The notes: generated by a model not told the origin, from the sequence alone. DNA of 64,000 nt from RBG-16-64-43 sp964353865 (GCA_964353865.1 CAYGXJ010000118.1:1-64000); one strand, 5' to 3'. Shown: positions 38,567-47,535, numbered from the stretch's first letter. Program-made: numbers and translations.

Positions 38567-39451
38567 ATGCGAACGGTGCACTCTCTCATTCTGATCTCCC
38601 TCGTTCTGACCGGCTGCGGGGCGGGGTCTGAGTCGGTCACGCCGGTCGGGGCCACCGAATACATCGAAAATCGAGGCTCCGACACGCTAGTGAACCTCGC
38701 CCTGGCTTGGGCCGAGCAGTATCAGCAGGAGCATCCCGAGGTGCGCCTCTCGGTCAGCGGCGGGGGCAGCGGAGTTGGCCTCACTTCGCTGATCAACGGC
38801 ACGGTCGACATCGCCAATGCCTCGCGGCAGATCAAGCCCGAGGAGGCGCAGCAGGCACAGTCGGGCGGCCTCCAACCGATGGAATTCGTCGTCGCCCGCG
38901 ATGCCATCGCGATCATCGTCCACCCCGACAACCCGGTTGCCCAGCTGACGCTGCAGCAACTCTCCGATGTCTACAGCGGCCAGGTCAATAACTGGAGCGC
39001 GGTCGGCGGCGAAGATCGACCGATCGTGCGCCTGTCGCGCGAGACGAATTCGGGGACGCATGTGTACTTCCTGGAAACCGTCGTGCGCCTGGGGCAGAAG
39101 GACAATCACACCCTGTTCTCAACCGACACGCTGCTCTTGCCATCCTCCGAAGGTATTGTCAATGAAGTGCGCCAGAATCCCAACGCCATCGGCTATGACG
39201 GCCTGGGCTACGTGCCGCAGGACCTGAAGACGATCGCCGTCGCCCGCGCTCCAGGCGAGGCGTACGTCCTGCCATCGGCGGCGACGGTCAACGACCTCAC
39301 CTACCCTGTGGCCCGTGACCTGTATATGTACACCGCCGGCCAACCGACGGGGGCGGTCAAAGCCTATCTGGATTGGATCCTGAGTCCGGAGGCGCAGTTG
39401 GTTGTGGGCCGCCTTGGATTTGTACCCGTTGTGAGAGAGGCCCAATCGTGA
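38567..39451 (+). CDS. pstS: Phosphate-binding lipoprotein PstS (copy 1)
   Basis: Extracellular phosphate-binding protein anchored by a lipid: signal peptide MRTVHSLILISLVLTGC with lipobox cysteine Cys17. 294 residues. Binding-site segments SGGGSGVGL and TNSGTHVYF (the SGT loop that holds phosphate) are present. A TATAAT 7 bp before the ATG suggests a leaderless mRNA. It heads the plus-strand operon pstS-pstC-pstA-pstB, with a 4-nt overlap to pstC. Confidence 0.93.
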   Translation: MRTVHSLILISLVLTGCGAGSESVTPVGATEYIENRGSDTLVNLALAWAEQYQQEHPEVRLSVSGGGSGVGLTSLINGTVDIANASRQIKPEEAQQAQSGGLQPMEFVVARDAIAIIVHPDNPVAQLTLQQLSDVYSGQVNNWSAVGGEDRPIVRLSRETNSGTHVYFLETVVRLGQKDNHTLFSTDTLLLPSSEGIVNEVRQNPNAIGYDGLGYVPQDLKTIAVARAPGEAYVLPSAATVNDLTYPVARDLYMYTAGQPTGAVKAYLDWILSPEAQLVVGRLGFVPVVREAQS

Positions 39452-40392
39452 AGGACCCGGACGGCAAATCCCAATTTGGGGGTCGAGCCCCCCAACCGGG
39501 TCGGCGTTTCAATTGGGGTGAGGCAATCATCACCCGGCTGATCCAGCTGTCGGGGTACTCGGCGGTCGTCTTTGTCGGGCTGATCTTCCTTTTCCTCGTT
39601 CGCCAGGGCATGCCGGCACTGTTCGAGACGCCGCTCGCGGAATTGTTCGGCACCCGCTGGTATCCGATTGAGGGTTACTTCGGGGTCGTGCCCCTGCTCA
39701 CCGGCTCTTTGCTCGTCACGGTCGGGGCGATGGCGATCGCCGTTCCACTCGGAATCGGGACGGCGATGTTCATTTCCGAAATCGCCCCTCGCTGGGTCCG
39801 GGAGATCCTCAAACCGCTGGTCGAGCTGCTCGGCGGGCTGCCGTCGGTTGTGCTTGGCTTCCTGGGCATCCTCGTCCTCTCTCCGTACCTGCGCCTCTCC
39901 TTGGACCTGCCGACGGGGCTGACCGCGCTGGCCGGTTCAATACTCCTGGGCGGCATCGCCCTACCGACAATCGTCTCGATTGCCGAGGACGCATTGGACG
40001 CGGTACCCAGGGCTTATCGCGATGCAGCCCTGGCGGTTGGGGCGACGCCCTGGCAGACGATGTGGGGCGTGACTCTTCCGGCGGCCCGCTCGGGCGTCCT
40101 CACAGCAGTCCTACTGGGGATGGGACGGGCGATCGGCGAGACGATGGCGGTGATGATGGTCACCGGCAACGCGCCGGTTTTGGCGGTCCGGCTGTCGTCG
40201 ATCGTCTCGCCAGTGAGGACGATGACCGCCACCATCGCGGCTGAGATGGGCGAAGTTGCCAGCGGCAGCCCTCACTATCACGTCCTGTTCTTCATCGGCA
40301 TGTTGTTGTTCATGATCTCTCTGGTCGTGAATGTCATCGCTTCGGCGGTCGTCTTCCGCCAGCGCAGCCGGTCCGAAAGGATTTTGTCGTGA
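39448..40392 (+). CDS. pstC: Phosphate ABC transporter permease PstC (copy 1)
   Basis: Membrane permease of about 314 residues with six hydrophobic segments and the EAA-type loop DALDAVPRAYRDAALAVGATPWQT followed by GRAIGETMAVMMV. The GTG at 39448 overlaps the pstS stop (GTGA); the sequence upstream in frame is shadow. The cytoplasmic N-terminus is Gly/Pro-rich. Partner of PstA at 40389. Confidence 0.93.
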   Translation: MKDPDGKSQFGGRAPQPGRRFNWGEAIITRLIQLSGYSAVVFVGLIFLFLVRQGMPALFETPLAELFGTRWYPIEGYFGVVPLLTGSLLVTVGAMAIAVPLGIGTAMFISEIAPRWVREILKPLVELLGGLPSVVLGFLGILVLSPYLRLSLDLPTGLTALAGSILLGGIALPTIVSIAEDALDAVPRAYRDAALAVGATPWQTMWGVTLPAARSGVLTAVLLGMGRAIGETMAVMMVTGNAPVLAVRLSSIVSPVRTMTATIAAEMGEVASGSPHYHVLFFIGMLLFMISLVVNVIASAVVFRQRSRSERILS

Positions 40393-41303
40393 GCGAGCCG
40401 GCGAGCCGCGCGACGGCGCCCGATTCGAACGGCGGCCGGAGTTTCCGGGCCAGTTCGGTTCAGCGCCGGCTGGTCCAGCGAGTCGGTTTCGGATCACTGA
40501 CCCTGACGGCTCTGGCGACCGTCGTGCCAATCATCTTGGTGGTGGGTTATATCGTCCAACAAGGGGCACAGACCGTCTCGTGGGAATTCCTCAGCGGCCT
40601 GCCAAGTGACGGCATGCGTCAGGGAGGCATCCTGCCGGCAATTATCGGCACCTTCCTCCTTACATTGGGCACGGCCGTGTTCTCCGTGCCACTGGGTGTC
40701 GCCGCGGCAGTGTATCTCGCGGAATACGCGCAGGAGAACATGCTGACGCGCCTGATTCGCGTGGCGATCATCAACCTGGCCGGCATCCCGTCAGTTGTAT
40801 ACGGCCTCTTCGGGCTCGGGTTGTTTGTCTTGTTCCTGCGCTTCGGGACGAGCATCCTTTCGGCATCTCTGACCCTTTCGATCATGACGCTGCCGGTGAT
40901 CATCAGCGCCGCGGAGGAGGCGCTGCGGGCGGTTCCGCAAGCCTTCCGCACGGTGAGCGTCTCATTGGGGGGCACGCGCTGGCAGACGATCTGGCGCATC
41001 GTCTTGCCCCAGGCAGTGCCCGGCATCCTCACCGGCGTAATCCTTGGGCTTGAGCGCGCCGCAGGCGAGACCGCCCCGATTCTATTCACCGGCGCGGCCT
41101 TCTTCCTTCCCCGGTTGCCGAACTCGCCGCTGGACGCGACCATGGCCCTGCCGTACCACCTTTTCGTGATTTCTACGCAAGTGCCGGGGATGCCGCTGCA
41201 AATCCAATACGGCACGGCGCTGGTGTTGATTGTCTTCGTGCTGAGTATGAATCTGGCGGCGACCGTCATCCGCTCGCGGGCCCGCGCCCGCCGGCAGTGG
41301 TAG
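40389..41303 (+). CDS. pstA: Phosphate ABC transporter permease PstA (copy 1)
   Basis: Second permease (304 residues), six hydrophobic segments, EAA loop EEALRAVPQAFRTVSVSLGGTRWQT and the ERAAGETAPILFTGAAFF helix. GTG start overlaps the pstC stop by 4 nt. A soluble N-terminal tail of about 25 residues precedes the first membrane segment. Confidence 0.93.
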   Translation: MSEPASRATAPDSNGGRSFRASSVQRRLVQRVGFGSLTLTALATVVPIILVVGYIVQQGAQTVSWEFLSGLPSDGMRQGGILPAIIGTFLLTLGTAVFSVPLGVAAAVYLAEYAQENMLTRLIRVAIINLAGIPSVVYGLFGLGLFVLFLRFGTSILSASLTLSIMTLPVIISAAEEALRAVPQAFRTVSVSLGGTRWQTIWRIVLPQAVPGILTGVILGLERAAGETAPILFTGAAFFLPRLPNSPLDATMALPYHLFVISTQVPGMPLQIQYGTALVLIVFVLSMNLAATVIRSRARARRQW

Positions 41304-41308
41304 CCCGC

Positions 41309-42064
41309 ATGAACAAGATCGTCGTCGACAATCTGACGCTACAGTACACCGATGGAACCGAGTCGCTGCGCGGCGTGTCGATGACGATTCCTGCCAATGC
41401 CATCACCGTCCTCTTCGGGCCGGCCGGCGGCGGCAAATCCTCCCTGCTGCGCTGCATCAACCGGTTGAACGACCTGGCCGATGTCAAAACGGTCTCGGGG
41501 CGCCTGCTGCTCGACGGCGTGAACATTCTCGATCCGGCAACCGATGTTGTCGCGCTGCGGCGCAAGGTCGGGATGGTATTCGCCCGGCCGGTGGTGCTGC
41601 CATTCACCATCCGCGGGAACGTCACCTACGGCCTGGAGTTGATGGGCATCCACGAGGCGCGGCGTTTGGACGAGGCTGTGGAACAGAGCTTGCGACTGGC
41701 TGCGTTGTGGGACGAGGTGCATGAACGCCTGGATGATCCGGCCATAGCGCTGTCGGGCGGCCAACAACAGCGTCTGTGCCTGGCACGCTCGCTCGCCCTG
41801 CAACCGGAAGTCATCCTGCTGGATGAGCCGACTTCAGGCCTCGACCCGATCTCAACCGGGAAGGTTGAGATTGCGCTGCAGGAGTTGAAGAAGGACTACA
41901 CCATCGTCCTGGTGCCTCACTCGGTTCAGCAGGCCGGCCGAACGGCCGACTTCGCCGCCTTCTTGCTGCAGGGCGAGCTGGTCGAGTTCGGGGCGGGCAA
42001 AGATCTCTTCACCCATCCGAGCGACCAACGCACGGAGGACTACGTCACAGGCCGATTCGGATAG
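41309..42064 (+). CDS. PstB-like ATPase (atypical, Q-loop altered)
   Basis: ATPase of the plus-strand Pst operon, 251 residues. Walker A is GPAGGGKSS, signature LSGGQQQR, Walker B VILLDEPTS and an H-loop His in LVPHSVQQ. The usual Q-loop glutamine is missing: the segment reads MVFARPVVLP where standard PstB has MVFQKPNPFP. The C-terminus HPSDQRTEDYVTGRFG is PstB-like. ATG at 41309 chosen; GTG at 41297 would overlap pstA. It is clearly more divergent than the two minus-strand PstB proteins. Confidence 0.88.
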   Translation: MNKIVVDNLTLQYTDGTESLRGVSMTIPANAITVLFGPAGGGKSSLLRCINRLNDLADVKTVSGRLLLDGVNILDPATDVVALRRKVGMVFARPVVLPFTIRGNVTYGLELMGIHEARRLDEAVEQSLRLAALWDEVHERLDDPAIALSGGQQQRLCLARSLALQPEVILLDEPTSGLDPISTGKVEIALQELKKDYTIVLVPHSVQQAGRTADFAAFLLQGELVEFGAGKDLFTHPSDQRTEDYVTGRFG

Positions 42065-42200
42065 CTCGGCCACCCGGCCCCGGCTGGTCTCGCGCAAGGT
42101 TCCAATCCCCGACCAACCCTGAGTGTGACGTGCTCCCGCCGGGCTACGATTCCTGAGCATTCCGGGCAAACCGCGCCCCCGATCGCAGCCCTCGCCCGGG

Positions 42201-42899
42201 CTAGCCCAATTCGTCCTCAGAATCCATTTCAAGCTGTTCCCCGCTCACCAGGAATATCGTTCTCTCGCAGATGTTTGTCACCCGGTCGGCCAACCGCTCG
42301 AGGTTGTGGGCAACCCACAGCAGGTAGGTGGCGCCGTCAATCGTGCGCGGGTCCGAAATCATGTGCATCACCAGCTCGTTGTAGACCTGGTTGTAAAGCT
42401 GATCGACCTCGTCGTCTGCCTGCGGGACAGCGCGCGCCTCGACCGCATCCCCAGCGACGAAGGCGCCCACCGCTCGGTGGAGCATGGTTGCTGCCCTCTC
42501 GGCCATGCGCGGCACATCGATCAGCGGTTTGATGAGCGGCTTTTCCCCTATGCGCAGGTTGATCTCGGCGATGCCCTTGGCATAGTCGCCCATGCGCTCC
42601 AGCTCGGTCACCACGTCGAGCATGGCGGCCAAGCGGCGCAGGTCGTGGGCCACCGGCTGCTGGGTGGCAATGACCGCGAGCACCGCTTCCTCGATGGCAA
42701 AGCGGCGGCGGTTGATTTCCCGATCGTCGCGCACGATGCGCCGTGAAGCTTCGAAGTCTCGCAGCTTGAGCGATGCGACGGATTGCAGGGTGGCTTGCTC
42801 GACCAGGCTGCCCAGGCTGAGCACCTCATCATTGAGCCGGGCAATGTCGCGCTCGAGCCGCACCCGGTGCTTTTCCGGAGTTCTCTCGCTATTCGCCAT
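42201..42899 (-). CDS. phoU: PhoU-type phosphate signalling protein (copy 2)
   Basis: 232 residues, nearly the same sequence as the PhoU at 36982 with most differences in the first 40 residues and scattered elsewhere. ATG at 42899 follows GGGGGAGG. It ends the minus-strand operon pstS-pstC-pstA-pstB-phoU and is convergent with the plus-strand Pst operon, 136 bp away. Confidence 0.95.
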   Translation of the reverse strand: MANSERTPEKHRVRLERDIARLNDEVLSLGSLVEQATLQSVASLKLRDFEASRRIVRDDREINRRRFAIEEAVLAVIATQQPVAHDLRRLAAMLDVVTELERMGDYAKGIAEINLRIGEKPLIKPLIDVPRMAERAATMLHRAVGAFVAGDAVEARAVPQADDEVDQLYNQVYNELVMHMISDPRTIDGATYLLWVAHNLERLADRVTNICERTIFLVSGEQLEMDSEDELG

Positions 42900-42936
42900 G
42901 GGTCTGCCTCCCCCGCGCATTCCTTGCCGGCCGCCG

Positions 42937-43722
42937 TTAGCCGAATCGGCCGGACACGTAGTCCTCGGTGCGTTTGTCCTTCGGCCGAGTGAACATCGTC
43001 TTGGTGTCGCCCATCTCGATTATCGTGCCCGCCTTGCGATCGTCGCCCAGCATCATCATGGCAGTCACATCCGAGACGCGCGCCGCCTGCTGCATGTTGT
43101 GGGTCACAATCACGATCGTGTAGGTGACGGCCAACGCGCGCATCAAGTCTTCGATCTTAAGCGTGGCGATCGGGTCGAGCGCGGAGCAGGGCTCGTCCAT
43201 GAGGATCACTTCCGGCTCGACGGCCAACGCACGGGCAATGCACAACCGCTGCTGCTGACCGCCCGATAGGGTGAGCGCGTTGGCGCGAAGCTTGTCGCGC
43301 ACCTCCTCCCATAACGCAGCCTGGCGCAGGCTGTGTTCGACGACATCCTCGAGCCGACCGCGGTAGCCGTTGATCCGCGGGCCGTAGGCCACATTGTCGT
43401 AGATCGACTTGGGGAACGGATTGGGCTTCTGGAAGACCATCCCAATTCGCCGGCGGACATCGGCCGGGTCGATGTGCGCCTCGTACAAGTCGTCCCCATG
43501 GAAACGGACTTGGCCCGTGGTGCGCGCTTCCGGGATGAGGTCGTTCATGCGATTCAGGCAGCGAATGAACGTGCTCTTGCCACAGCCCGAAGGGCCAATA
43601 ATCGCGCTAACCCTGCGCGCTGGGATGTCCATACGAATGTCCTTGAGGGCGCAGGCCTCGCCATACCATACCGCGAGATCGCGCACCTCGATTTCTACTG
43701 GATGGTCTGAGGTATCGTTCAC
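42937..43722 (-). CDS. pstB: Phosphate ABC transporter ATPase PstB (copy 2)
   Basis: Standard PstB of 261 residues: Walker A GPSGCGKST, Q-loop VFQKPNPFPKSI, signature LSGGQQQR, Walker B VILMDEP. Start is the GTG at 43722 with GGAGG 7 nt upstream; the frame above it is a shadow of pstA. It lies 1 bp after the pstA stop and 37 bp before phoU. Confidence 0.96.
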   Translation of the reverse strand: MNDTSDHPVEIEVRDLAVWYGEACALKDIRMDIPARRVSAIIGPSGCGKSTFIRCLNRMNDLIPEARTTGQVRFHGDDLYEAHIDPADVRRRIGMVFQKPNPFPKSIYDNVAYGPRINGYRGRLEDVVEHSLRQAALWEEVRDKLRANALTLSGGQQQRLCIARALAVEPEVILMDEPCSALDPIATLKIEDLMRALAVTYTIVIVTHNMQQAARVSDVTAMMMLGDDRKAGTIIEMGDTKTMFTRPKDKRTEDYVSGRFG

Positions 43723-43723
43723 G

Positions 43724-44608
43724 CTACCACCTCCGCTGCAGGCGCGCGCGCAAGAGAACGGCGCCCAGGTTGAAGAGGAAAAGCACCCCCAACAGCACCA
43801 GAATGCCGGCCGCCGCCAATTCATGGAATTCCTGCTGGGGCAGCGATATCCAATTGAAGATCTGAATCGGCAAGACGGTGAACAGGTCCATCGGGCCGTT
43901 CAGGTCGAAGGCAATGTAGGTCAGCGCACCGATCGTGATCAGGGGCGCGGTCTCGCCAATGGCCCGGGAAACGGCCAGGATGGTGCCGGTGAGGATACCC
44001 GGCAGGGAATACGGGATCACGTGGTCGCGAATCACTTCCCACTGGCTGGCGCCCAATGCATAGGCCGCCAACCGCATCGAGCGGGGCACCGCGCGGATTG
44101 CCTCGCGCGAGGCCACAATGACCATCGGCAGGATGAGCAGCGTCATTGTCAGCGCGCCGGCCAGCACGCTGCGGCCTAGACCCAGCCCGCGTACGAAAAG
44201 GCCAAGCCCGAGCAGGCCATAGATGATCGAAGGTACGCCGGCCAGGTTGGCGACGTTGACCTCGATCAGACGTGCCAGCCGGCCCCCTCCGCCATACTCC
44301 TCCAGGTAGACTGCCGCGCCCACGCCCAGGGGAAAGGCAATCAGCGCGGTGAGCGCGATCATGAAGAGTGAACCCTCCAGCGCCGACCGAAAGCCCGATT
44401 TCTCGACGAAACGCGATGGGAACTGGGTGAAGAGTTCGAGGCGCAGCCAGGGCAAGCCGTCGGCCACGACATCGACCAGCAGCACGGCCAGCACGATGAG
44501 GCCGAGAGACACCGCCCCGAGGCTGAGAACCATGAAGACACGGCCGAGGAGCACCCGGCCGGCACGCCGGCGGGCCAAAGTCGCGTCGAAGCTGCCGCCC
44601 GACCTCAT
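43724..44608 (-). CDS. pstA: Phosphate ABC transporter permease PstA (copy 2)
   Basis: Permease of 294 residues with six hydrophobic segments, EAA loop REAIRAVPRSMRLAAYALGASQWEV and AIGETAPLITIGA. Its ATG overlaps the pstC stop by 4 nt. It is only distantly similar to the plus-strand PstA, so the two Pst sets are not a simple recent duplication of each other. Confidence 0.94.
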   Translation of the reverse strand: MRSGGSFDATLARRRAGRVLLGRVFMVLSLGAVSLGLIVLAVLLVDVVADGLPWLRLELFTQFPSRFVEKSGFRSALEGSLFMIALTALIAFPLGVGAAVYLEEYGGGGRLARLIEVNVANLAGVPSIIYGLLGLGLFVRGLGLGRSVLAGALTMTLLILPMVIVASREAIRAVPRSMRLAAYALGASQWEVIRDHVIPYSLPGILTGTILAVSRAIGETAPLITIGALTYIAFDLNGPMDLFTVLPIQIFNWISLPQQEFHELAAAGILVLLGVLFLFNLGAVLLRARLQRRW

Positions 44609-45555
44609 TCGTAAACCTCCCGCACGCGCCGGGTGACGAACTGGCTGAGCAGATTCAGGCCAAAGGTCATGAGGAATAGAAGCATCCCCACGGCGAATAT
44701 CGTGTGGTAGCCGATCGATTGCTGAGGCGTATCGCCCAGGCTCACCTGAACGATGTATGCGGTCATCGTCTCGATGGAGACCAAGGGGTTCCAGGTGAGT
44801 TTGGGTTGTTGGCCTGCCGCGATGGCGACGATCATCGTCTCCCCGATGGCGCGTGAGATGGCCAGGATGAAGGCCGCCGCGATGCCCGAGAAGGCGGCCG
44901 GGACAACAATGCGCAGCGCCACTTCCAGGCGAGTTGAACCCAGCGCGTAGGCGCCCTGACGCAGCGCATCCGGCACCGATGCCATTGCATCTTCCGAGAG
45001 CGAGGCGACCATGGGCAGGATCATGAAACCCATGACAAGGCTGGCGCTGGCGGCATTGAAGACCTGGGTCTGAGGGAGGATTTGGCGCAAGAGGGGTGTC
45101 ACAAAGGTGAGCGCGAAATATCCGTACACAACGGTCGGGATGCCGGCCAAGAGCTCGAGCACCGGCTTGAGCACCCGCCGCACCCGAGGTGTGGCGTACT
45201 CGCTCAAATAGACGGCGGCCAGTAGCCCCAGCGGCAGCGCAACCAACATGGCTCCAACCGAGGTGAGCAGTGTCCCGCTGACCAAGGGCAGGACGCCGAA
45301 GTGCTTGCTGGCGAAGAGCGGGGTCCAGCGGGTCCCGGTGAGAAACTCGATGACCGACACTTCGCGCAGGAAGAGCACGGTCTCTTGCAGAAGCGTCAGG
45401 ATGATGCCGACAGTGGTCAGAACGGAAATGACGGCGCAGGCCTGGAAGATGGTGCGGGCAAACAGGCCGCGGCGCGAACTACGCCCCCGTCGCCTCGTCC
45501 GGGAGGCCGGCGGCGGAGCGTGACCTATACGGGAGGTGGCAGAGCCTGCACTCAT
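44605..45555 (-). CDS. pstC: Phosphate ABC transporter permease PstC (copy 2)
   Basis: Permease of about 316 residues. I start at the ATG at 45555 (MSAGSATSRIGH); the frame runs on upstream into the pstS 3' end. An Arg-rich cytoplasmic tail precedes six membrane segments, with the EAA loop EDAMASVPDALRQGAYALGSTRLEV and RAIGETMIVAIAAG. Stop overlaps the pstA start. Confidence 0.92.
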   Translation of the reverse strand: MSAGSATSRIGHAPPPASRTRRRGRSSRRGLFARTIFQACAVISVLTTVGIILTLLQETVLFLREVSVIEFLTGTRWTPLFASKHFGVLPLVSGTLLTSVGAMLVALPLGLLAAVYLSEYATPRVRRVLKPVLELLAGIPTVVYGYFALTFVTPLLRQILPQTQVFNAASASLVMGFMILPMVASLSEDAMASVPDALRQGAYALGSTRLEVALRIVVPAAFSGIAAAFILAISRAIGETMIVAIAAGQQPKLTWNPLVSIETMTAYIVQVSLGDTPQQSIGYHTIFAVGMLLFLMTFGLNLLSQFVTRRVREVYE

Positions 45556-45640
45556 GATAGTCGCGTCCTCGGGTCGGGAGTGCATCGCGCCCCCGGCCGG
45601 CAGGGCCGGGGGCGCATGCGCACAGCGTAACGCACGAGTG

Positions 45641-46735
45641 CTACTCTTCCTTGGCCAACAGGTCGGCCAGCTTGACCCCCACAGTGGAACCCAGGCCTTC
45701 AAAGACCGACCCGGTCACACGGTCGCCGTAGCGCTTCTGGGCCAGGCCGTACAGTTCGGCGCCGAGCGAGATGTATCCCACCTCCCCGACCAATTGCGAC
45801 GCGCTTTTGAGGTAGAACTCCACGAAGGCGCTGATCTCGTCCTTCTCGTCGATGCGCGCCTTGTTCACGTAGATAAAGAGCGGGCGCGAGAGCGGCTGGT
45901 AGGTACCATTCGCCACGGTTTGAGTCGTGGGGGCGACGCATCCGCTGCCGCCGTCCACGCTCACCAGCTTGAGCTTGTCCTTGTTGGCTTCGTAGTAGGC
46001 CAGGCCGAAGAAGCCGAGTGCATTGGCGTCGCCGGCGATACCCTGAACGAGCACGTTGTCGTCCTCGCTCGGCTGAAAGTCACCCCGACTCGCTCCCTCG
46101 ACCCCGACCACGGCCTGAGTGAAGTAGTCGTAGGTGCCCGAGTCGACACCGGGACCGTAAAGGGTGAATGGCTGCGCGGGGAACCCGGCGCGTATCTGAT
46201 TCCAATTCAGCACCACGTCTTCCGCTTCCGGCGACCACATGGTCTTCATTTCGGCCACCGTCAGGCACGAGACGAAGTCGTTCTGTGGGTTGACGAGCAC
46301 CGCCAGGCCGTCGTAAGCCACTGGCAGTTCGACGTACTCCACGTTGTTCTCCTTGCACAAATCCACTTCCGATTCCTTGATCGGACGCGAGGCATCCGAG
46401 ATGTCCGTCTCCCCGGCGCAGAACGCCTTGAACCCGCCGCCTGTCCCCGAGATACCCACTGGAACGCGGACGTTGGGATACACGTCTCGGAATGACTCCG
46501 CGACGGCGGCCGTGATCGGGGCGACCGTGCTCGAGCCGTCGATCAGAATGGTGCCTTCCACATCGACAGCCGGCATGGGCGCCGGTGTCGCGGTGACTAC
46601 CACCGTTTGCGGTTCTCCCGCAGCAGTCGTCGCGCTCGCGACGGCTCCCGTCCCAGCAGCACCGCCCGCACATCCCGCCAGAAGGCTCGCAGCCATGACC
46701 ATCCCGAAAGTAGCACCCCGTGCACGCTCATTCAT
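45641..46735 (-). CDS. pstS: Phosphate-binding lipoprotein PstS (copy 2)
   Basis: Phosphate-binding lipoprotein of 364 residues: signal peptide with lipobox LLAGC (Cys22), a low-complexity Ala/Thr/Pro linker, then the binding fold with GSSTVAPIT, SGTGGGFKAFC and VDSGTYDYFTQAV. ATG at 46735 has GAGGAGAG upstream. It heads the minus-strand pst operon and is preceded by 11-bp-phased repeats that look like a Pho box. Confidence 0.94.
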   Translation of the reverse strand: MNERARGATFGMVMAASLLAGCAGGAAGTGAVASATTAAGEPQTVVVTATPAPMPAVDVEGTILIDGSSTVAPITAAVAESFRDVYPNVRVPVGISGTGGGFKAFCAGETDISDASRPIKESEVDLCKENNVEYVELPVAYDGLAVLVNPQNDFVSCLTVAEMKTMWSPEAEDVVLNWNQIRAGFPAQPFTLYGPGVDSGTYDYFTQAVVGVEGASRGDFQPSEDDNVLVQGIAGDANALGFFGLAYYEANKDKLKLVSVDGGSGCVAPTTQTVANGTYQPLSRPLFIYVNKARIDEKDEISAFVEFYLKSASQLVGEVGYISLGAELYGLAQKRYGDRVTGSVFEGLGSTVGVKLADLLAKEE

Positions 46736-46786
46736 ACTCTCTCTCCTCACTGACTATTTGATGTTAGCGGTTGCCTTGCTGTCATC

Positions 46787-46841
46787 AGTGTAGTCAGTGA
46801 AGGTTAAGGTATGGGTGCGCGGGATGTTAACGGATGGTTAT
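46787..46841 (-). promoter_or_regulatory. Pho-box-like repeats and -10 upstream of pstS copy 2
   Basis: On the minus strand ATAACC (46841-46836), TTAACA (46830-46825) and TTAACC (46807-46802) lie in 11-bp-related phase (11 and 23 bp apart). A -10 TACACT (46792-46787) follows with 9 bp between it and the last repeat. This is the layout of PhoB/PhoP-activated promoters. The likely regulator is the PhoB-type protein at 48891-49601. Confidence 0.6.
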
Positions 46842-47127
46842 GCTTTCGCCTGAGGCTGATGCGGCGATTTCGTTCTCCGGACCCGGACAATGGCGTCCGG
46901 CGCCCACCTTGATGCCGCGTCCGAGCGCCGACGGCCAGGCTCAGCTCATCCTCCAAGCTGCGTATTCGGCGGGAGTACCGGGAGACAAGGGCTCTTGGTC
47001 TGGCAGCCTCCTGGCGGAGGCGTTGTACCGAGTGCGATGCAAGCAGCCTGACGAGGCGCCGGGATTGGACAGCAGTATCTGAGTTGGGTTGGCACTCACG
47101 CCGGAGCTTGCAGGAGCGGTTGGAGGA
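46842..47127 (+). other. Intergenic stretch without a supported gene
   Basis: Between the pstS promoter and the arsenate reductase-like gene. Short open frames exist on both strands (for example 46834-47082 plus) but none has a ribosome binding site, recognisable sequence or conserved context. I see nothing else here. Confidence 0.6.
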
Positions 47128-47535
47128 CTATCCCATGTCCAGGCGGCGCACGCGTTCCGCCAGGGCGAGCACTCTGTCCTCGATCGTGCTCCGCACCGCG
47201 CGGAACGCATCCAGCGGTTTGCCCTTGGGATCGGGGATGTCCCAGTCTTCGTGGTGATCGGCCGGAATGAAGGGGCACTCATCGCCGCAGCCCATCGTGA
47301 TCACGTATTCGTAACGACCGGCGGGGATCGCAGATAGCGACTTGGAGTGATGCGGCGCGAGGTCGTATCCGACTTCGAGCATTACCTGTGCCGCGGAAGG
47401 ATCCACCCCGCCCGAAGGGCGCGAGCCGGCGCTTGTCGGGTCGAGCACATCCCCGGCGCGCAGGCGTGCCAGCCCCTCGGCCATCTGGCTGCGACATGAG
47501 TTCTCAATGCAGACGAATAGCACCTTGGCTTTCAT
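47128..47535 (-). CDS. Arsenate reductase / low-molecular-weight phosphatase family protein
   Basis: A 135-residue protein of the LMW tyrosine phosphatase / thioredoxin-coupled ArsC family. The catalytic P-loop is Cys9-x5-Arg15 (CIENSCR), with the downstream MGCGDECP and DWDIPDPKG segments whose Asp is the general acid; this CxxNSCRSQMAEG form is typical of ArsC. ATG at 47535 follows GAGGCGGGCG. Placed between the Pst operon and PhoR, it may detoxify arsenate taken in by the phosphate transporter; this is inferred from context. Confidence 0.88.
   Translation of the reverse strand: MKAKVLFVCIENSCRSQMAEGLARLRAGDVLDPTSAGSRPSGGVDPSAAQVMLEVGYDLAPHHSKSLSAIPAGRYEYVITMGCGDECPFIPADHHEDWDIPDPKGKPLDAFRAVRSTIEDRVLALAERVRRLDMG

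Noticed and set aside
46834..47082. 82-codon open frame on the plus strand
   Set aside because: It overlaps the Pho-box region, has no ribosome binding site and no recognisable sequence; likely chance in GC-rich DNA.
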